Positions 7,263 to 10,830 of a stretch of DNA of 10,830 nucleotides are shown here, one piece after another (position 1 is the stretch's first letter; each line of letters begins with the position of its first letter). A model generated the notes under the pieces. The model was given only the letters and a program-made list of their open reading frames with translations. It searched no databases and was not told the origin of the DNA. The position numbers and the translations under genes were made by a program. The stretch comes from an uncultured Clostridia bacterium (GTDB taxonomy: Bacteria; Bacillota; Clostridia; Oscillospirales; Acutalibacteraceae), in assembly GCA_937915775.1 (NCBI GenBank), contig CALGGQ010000344.1, positions 1-10,830 on the forward strand, written 5' to 3'.

Positions 7263-8329
7263 TTCTTTTTCTCCATTCTTTCAAAAACAGCCGCAAACGC
7301 CTTGAATTCATCAGCACTTGAAAGGTTGCGAAAATCGTAAATAAAATGCTTAAGCTCCTCGCCGACCTCAAGCGGCATCAGCCGGTGCATTAACAATTCC
7401 TTTTGCAGTGCGTCGATGTCCTCGTCTATGATTTGCATTGCCTCACTGACGGAATCCTGCTTCAATGTTCTGTTTTTATTTGCCATTACAGCGATTTCTT
7501 CAAACGTAATAACATTTTCAAGAGAAGTATCAATATCTCTCGGCACCGCAAGGTCAATAAATAATTTGTCTGTACTTTCAAATTCATCTTTCATTATAGT
7601 GAAGTGCGGACTCTTAGTCGCTGAAATAACAATGTCGGCCTGATTGATGTACTCATATCTTTCTTTGTAATCAATCTGTTTAACCTGATTATTTATGTCA
7701 TGCTTATGAACGGTGGCATATATTTCAAAATCACCCGCGGAGATTAAATTCTTAATTATCTTATTTCCTATATCTCCGCTGCCGCCGATAACAAGCACTG
7801 TCTTTCTCCCATCCTTGTACTTTCGGCACAAATCTGCTGTAAGCGTTGCAACGGATACGCTGCTTTTTGAAAGAAGCGTATCTGTCTTAATTCGCTTTGC
7901 ACAGGTTATCGCCGCCTTAAAAATTGTGTTAATTTCATAATTTGTGTATCCGTTTTCAAGGGAATAAGTGTAAGCAGCTTTTACCTGTCCTAATATTTCA
8001 TCCTCACCGAGCAGCATACTGTCAAGTCCGCAGGCAACCTTAAATAAGTGATTGACTGCTTCGCTGTTATCATAAATCAAAATATACTTTTTTAATTTAC
8101 TGAAGTATTTATCGATTATATCATAAAGAAAATCCACTCCGTAAAATTCCATCCGGTTGCAGGTATTAAGTAAAACTCCGCAGCCGCTTTCTTTAAGAAC
8201 ATCCTCAGAAAGAGAAGCCTTGTTTCTTATTTGCTCATCGACCCTTTTATAATTCAAACTGATGCAAAACAATTTTTCCTTCTCCCTCTTGACAATTGGC
8301 TTAATTCGTGATATTATACTTGCAAACAT
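7259..8329 (-). CDS. hemA: Glutamyl-tRNA reductase
   Basis: Reduces glutamyl-tRNA(Glu) to glutamate-1-semialdehyde with NADPH, the committed step of the C5 tetrapyrrole pathway. The nucleophilic Cys57 is in LLNTCNRMEFY. GLDSMLLGEDEILGQVK (about 101-117) is a family hallmark, and the NADPH loop is VLVIGGSGDIGNK (about 178-190). At 356 residues it is shorter than the usual 400-450, mainly in the C-terminal dimerisation helix region, as in some clostridial forms. The ATG at 8329 has only a poorly spaced AGG. A TTG at 8272 has a strong purine-rich site (GGGAGAAGG) before it and would give MFCISLNYK, which aligns better with the usual N-terminus, so the true start may be there. It is the first gene of the six-gene hem operon, with a near-consensus promoter and an operator-like repeat immediately upstream. 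Confidence 0.93.
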   Translation of the reverse strand: MFASIISRIKPIVKREKEKLFCISLNYKRVDEQIRNKASLSEDVLKESGCGVLLNTCNRMEFYGVDFLYDIIDKYFSKLKKYILIYDNSEAVNHLFKVACGLDSMLLGEDEILGQVKAAYTYSLENGYTNYEINTIFKAAITCAKRIKTDTLLSKSSVSVATLTADLCRKYKDGRKTVLVIGGSGDIGNKIIKNLISAGDFEIYATVHKHDINNQVKQIDYKERYEYINQADIVISATKSPHFTIMKDEFESTDKLFIDLAVPRDIDTSLENVITFEEIAVMANKNRTLKQDSVSEAMQIIDEDIDALQKELLMHRLMPLEVGEELKHFIYDFRNLSSADEFKAFAAVFERMEKKK

Positions 8330-8332
8330 TTG

Positions 8333-8349
8333 CCTACTATTTCTATAGG
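8333..8349. promoter_or_regulatory. Operator-like element CCTA-N9-TAGG in front of the hem operon
   Basis: A 17-base element with four-base inverted arms lies between the hemA -10 box and its first ATG. It has the same arm sequence and nine-base spacing as the element at 2376-2392. On its right side it shares the 12-base plus-strand string TAGGTTTTATGT (8346-8357) with that site. This is the position expected for a repressor that blocks the start of transcription. The regulator itself is not in the window. Confidence 0.6.
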
Positions 8350-8359
8350 TTTTATGTGT

Positions 8360-8388
8360 AATATATCACTTAACTACTAAAAAGTCAA
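8360..8388 (-). promoter_or_regulatory. Sigma-A-type promoter of the hem (siroheme) operon
   Basis: On the minus strand a -35 box TTGACT (8388-8383) and a -10 box TATATT (8365-8360) are 17 bases apart, each one mismatch from consensus. Transcription is expected to start near 8353, leaving a leader of about 25 bases to the ATG at 8329 or about 80 bases to the TTG at 8272. Confidence 0.75.
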
Positions 8389-8397
8389 TAGTATAAA
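8370..8397 (+). promoter_or_regulatory. Possible promoter of the glycyl radical enzyme gene
   Basis: TTAACT (8370-8375) and TATAAA (8392-8397), 16 bases apart, make a fair plus-strand promoter that overlaps the divergent hemA promoter. A start near 8404 would give a leader of about 75 bases. Because the two promoters overlap, a regulator bound here would affect both directions. Confidence 0.4.
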
Positions 8398-8432
8398 AAT
8401 GAATTTACACCTCCTGACTTCACAAGAAGAGG

Positions 8433-8446
8433 GATACTGCGGTATC
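8433..8446 (+). other. Small hairpin in the leader of the glycyl radical enzyme gene
   Basis: GATAC, a four-base loop TGCG, and GTATC form a perfect five-base stem about 20 bases before the ribosome-binding site. It is not followed directly by a T-run strong enough to call a terminator (a six-T stretch comes later, at 8459-8464). It may be chance or a minor mRNA structure. Confidence 0.25.
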
Positions 8447-8478
8447 ATCAGGCGGTGATTTTTTATGGAGGACACAAC

Positions 8479-10830
8479 ATGGAAACGCTTACACTCTCAC
8501 CACAGGAAAAAAGAATCGAAGCTGCAAAGGGTAAGATACTTTTCAGAACACCAAGAACGCAGAGAATTTATGACAGCTTTCAGCATACAAAATCAGCCGT
8601 GGATATTCAGCGTGCAAAATACTTTACCGAAAGTTTTAAGCAGACAGAGGGGCAAGCGCTGTCGCTTCGCTGGGCAAAGGCGCTATATCATATCGCTGAA
8701 AATATTGATGTTATTATTAATGAGGATGAGCTGCTCGTAGGCAGAGTGGGCAAAAAGGGGAAATACGGACTGGTATACCCTGAGCTTGACGGCTGCTTTT
8801 TAAAGGAATTTGCTCTGCAGAGCAAGAGCCGTGAACAAAGCCCGTTTGAGATTGACGACGAGGACATTAAAATCATTGAAAACGAGATTGAGCCGTACTG
8901 GCACGGAAAGACCTATTATGAGGATTTGGCGCATTCCCTTCCTCAGGACATTTTAAGGCTCACCTACGAACCGAGCGATCTATTTACCTCTCGCTTTATT
9001 GTTAACGAAACCTCTTCTATGAGAAGCGCCTTACAGTGGGTTCATGATTATGCACGAGGTATTAACGACGGCTTTGAGACAATTAAAAACGAAGCAAAAG
9101 AAAAGCTCTCACAGCTCGATGAATATAATCCGCAGGATACGATTGATAAGGCGGATTATTTAAACAGCATTATTATTGTTTGTGATGCGATTATTCTATG
9201 GGCAGAACGTTATGCGGCGCTTGCCTCTTCACTGGCTGAAAACGAAAACGATCCCTCAAGAAAAGCAGAGCTGGTTCAAATTGCCGAAAACTGCCGCACG
9301 GTACCGCGCTACCCTGCCAAAACGTTCTGGCAAGCGATGCAGGCGCAGTGGTTTATTCAGATGTTTAGCCGCTTAGAACAGAAAACAGGTACTACTATTT
9401 CCAACGGAAGAATGGATGAATACCTGTATCCATATTATAAAAAGGATTTAGAAGAGGGCAGAATTACAAGAGATGACGCAAAACAGCTGTTTGAATGTAT
9501 GTGGCTCGGAATGGCGCAATATCAGGATTTATATATCTCCCCTGCCGGCGCAAAGTTCAGCGAGGGATACGCTCACTGGGAAGCAGTAACCGTCGGCGGT
9601 GTTGATAAAAACGGGAATGATATTACTAACGAGCTAAGCTATATTCTTCTTGAAAACAAGCGCGAATTCCCGCTCAATTACCCCGACCTGGCAGCGCGCA
9701 TTCACAAGGACTCGCCCGAAGCATTTTTAGAGGAAATTGCTCAAACCATTAAAGACGGCTCCGGATTCCCGAAGCTGATTAACGATGATGAGGTTTTGCC
9801 GATTCTTCTCTCACGCGGTGCAGATATTGAAAGTGCACGTGAATATGCTGTTTCCGGCTGTACAGAGGTGCGTATGCCCAACCTTGACACCTTTACGACG
9901 CCGTGCCCGTATCTCAACCTCGGCGCCGTGATGGAGCTGACGCTCTTTAACGGAAGAATGGTAAAATACGGTGATGAACTGCTGACGCTTGAAACAGGCA
10001 ATTTTAAAGATTTTGATAGCTTTGATGAACTATTGAACGCCTTTAAAGCCCAATTAGATTTTATATTGAAAACTGCTTTCCGTCAGCAATATATTGCTAA
10101 CCGAATTCACGCTAAACACTTTGCCGCGCCTATGGGGTCAGCACTTCACAAGCTTTGTATGGACACCTGCAAGGATTTGCACAGTGAGCATATAGAGGGC
10201 GGTATTGATATTGGTTACTTTGATTTTATCGGTCTCGGCACTGTTGCGGATTCACTTGCCGCAATTCAAAAGAATGTATTTGAGGATAAAACCGTTAGCA
10301 AGGAGACGCTTCTGGAAGCGATTAAAAATGATTTTGAAGGCTTTGAATTTATTAGGCAGCGCCTGCTGCACTCGCCCGCTTACGGCAATGCAGACGAATA
10401 TGCCGACAGATATGCCAAAATGATTGACCGCATCGGTATTGAATTTACACATCAGTATGCAAAATATCTTGGCGTTAATATGGATTTACGCTATGTATCA
10501 CAAAGCTCCAACGTTCCGTTTGGAAAGGTGGTTGCCGCACTTCCTAACGGAAGAAAGGCAGGCACGCCGCTCTCTGACGGTATCATCACAGAGGAGGGAG
10601 AAAGCCAGCGCCTTGTATTTGTTGTTGGTGATAGTGTAGTTGAACATACTGGAATCACCGGAGGAATTGCCAAAAGCCAGTACCGTCTGTTTGCCGATTT
10701 CGCGGGCGATATTGGAAACCTTGTTCATCTTGACATCTTTGAGGACGAATTCGCCGCGGATGACTTTATCGTTTTTCTCATAGAAGTAATCCAAGCCGTC
10801 GGTATTACCCTGATGGGAGGCAAGATTCCA
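8479..10830 (+). CDS. Glycyl radical enzyme, probable sulfonate C-S lyase (isethionate sulfite-lyase-like), C-terminus replaced
   Basis: A pyruvate-formate-lyase-family radical enzyme of anaerobes. The ATG has GGAGG seven bases upstream. The thiyl-radical Cys461 and catalytic Glu463 are in SGCTEVR. From memory, the B. wadsworthia isethionate lyase uses Arg189, Gln193, Trp374, Cys468, Glu470 and Arg678. Here Arg182, Gln186, Trp367, Cys461, Glu463 and Arg671 all sit exactly seven residues earlier, supporting a sulfonate-binding pocket and sulfite release. The position matching Phe682 is Gln675, so the substrate could be isethionate or a larger sulfonate such as 2,3-dihydroxypropanesulfonate. 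The family normally runs to about 830 residues with a glycyl-radical RVxGY loop near the end. Family-like sequence stops at about residue 702 (NGRKAGTPLSDGI). Codons beyond about 10585 are antisense to a HAD-type gene, so the glycyl domain is missing. The required radical-SAM activase is not in the window. The family call is very firm; the C-S lyase subclass is moderate. Confidence 0.8.
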   Translation, partial: METLTLSPQEKRIEAAKGKILFRTPRTQRIYDSFQHTKSAVDIQRAKYFTESFKQTEGQALSLRWAKALYHIAENIDVIINEDELLVGRVGKKGKYGLVYPELDGCFLKEFALQSKSREQSPFEIDDEDIKIIENEIEPYWHGKTYYEDLAHSLPQDILRLTYEPSDLFTSRFIVNETSSMRSALQWVHDYARGINDGFETIKNEAKEKLSQLDEYNPQDTIDKADYLNSIIIVCDAIILWAERYAALASSLAENENDPSRKAELVQIAENCRTVPRYPAKTFWQAMQAQWFIQMFSRLEQKTGTTISNGRMDEYLYPYYKKDLEEGRITRDDAKQLFECMWLGMAQYQDLYISPAGAKFSEGYAHWEAVTVGGVDKNGNDITNELSYILLENKREFPLNYPDLAARIHKDSPEAFLEEIAQTIKDGSGFPKLINDDEVLPILLSRGADIESAREYAVSGCTEVRMPNLDTFTTPCPYLNLGAVMELTLFNGRMVKYGDELLTLETGNFKDFDSFDELLNAFKAQLDFILKTAFRQQYIANRIHAKHFAAPMGSALHKLCMDTCKDLHSEHIEGGIDIGYFDFIGLGTVADSLAAIQKNVFEDKTVSKETLLEAIKNDFEGFEFIRQRLLHSPAYGNADEYADRYAKMIDRIGIEFTHQYAKYLGVNMDLRYVSQSSNVPFGKVVAALPNGRKAGTPLSDGIITEEGESQRLVFVVGDSVVEHTGITGGIAKSQYRLFADFAGDIGNLVHLDIFEDEFAADDFIVFLIEVIQAVGITLMGGKIP
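10570..10830 (-). pseudogene. HAD-superfamily phosphatase fragment, antisense to the apparent end of the glycyl radical enzyme
   Basis: Read on the minus strand the frame is open from the right edge. It carries a HAD motif-IV region, VLAFGNSSGDSSM (GNSSGD at 10671-10654), followed by NNKYKALAFSLLCDDTVRE. This combination is typical of a group of secreted or cytosolic HAD-type phosphatases resembling phosphoserine phosphatase. The Asp of GDSSM would help bind Mg2+. Homology appears to end at CDDTVRE (about 10570), where relatives would continue with a tyrosine-glycine stretch. Instead the frame enters antisense glycyl radical enzyme sequence and stops near 10498. Asn and Tyr codons here end mostly in C. 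The N-terminal part, with the catalytic DxD motif, lies beyond the window. The fragment marks a join, so it may be an assembly chimera or a rearrangement. Confidence 0.6.

Noticed and set aside
8433..8464. Intrinsic terminator in the glycyl radical enzyme leader
   Set aside because: The GATAC/GTATC stem is only five pairs, and the T-run begins 13 bases after it, too far for a standard terminator.
8465..8740. ATG-started plus-strand frame beginning just before the glycyl radical enzyme start
   Set aside because: It is out of frame with the enzyme. Its ATG forms part of the ATGGAGG ribosome-binding site for the start at 8479, and its protein is low-complexity and basic with no family look.
10585..10830. 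Treating the last 80 codons of the plus-strand frame as a divergent glycyl radical domain
   Set aside because: No RVxGY-type motif or family pattern is present, and the opposite strand gives a recognisable HAD phosphatase.

Overview
The window looks like chromosome of a strictly anaerobic, fermentative Firmicute of the Clostridia type. The evidence is a glycyl radical enzyme, a ferredoxin-type sulfite reductase, a fused CobA-HemD protein, tight overlapping genes, consensus sigma-A promoters and moderately low GC. The species cannot be named from sequence alone. Most of the window reads as one sulfur-assimilation locus.

Layout. (1) Minus strand, 8329 down to 2418: six overlapping or near-touching genes, hemA, a Met8/SirC-like precorrin-2 dehydrogenase, hemC, cobA-hemD fusion, hemB and hemL. 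They cover glutamyl-tRNA to precorrin-2/sirohydrochlorin, the route to siroheme, with no heme-branch gene in the window. (2) Minus strand, 2359 down to the left end: a 54-residue YezD/DUF2292 protein, an O-acetylhomoserine sulfhydrylase (MetY type), and an AsrC-like siroheme/4Fe-4S sulfite reductase. (3) Plus strand from 8479, divergent from hemA: a large glycyl radical enzyme whose active-site residues fit the sulfonate C-S lyases (isethionate sulfite-lyase IslA/IseG or a close relative).

How they may work together (inference): the glycyl radical enzyme releases sulfite from an organosulfonate. The reductase, supplied with siroheme by the hem operon, makes sulfide. The sulfhydrylase fixes the sulfide into homocysteine. 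Both minus-strand operons have near-consensus promoters followed by the same element, a CCTA-N9-TAGG inverted repeat joined to a shared 12-nt string, so one regulator probably controls both. A hairpin plus T-run between the DUF2292 gene and metY looks like an internal terminator or attenuator.

Both ends of the window look chimeric. At about 10570-10587 the glycyl radical enzyme stops matching its family, and the DNA beyond reads on the minus strand as a HAD-type phosphatase. At about 135-145 the sulfite reductase stops matching its family and continues in frame into what resembles a CDP-glycerol glycerophosphotransferase (TagF-like) fragment. These may be assembly or amplification joins or real rearrangements. 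The sequence from about 145 to 10570 reads as coherent.

The longest stretch without a gene is 8330-8478 (149 bases), which holds the divergent promoters. No tRNA, rRNA, CRISPR array, insertion sequence or origin was seen.
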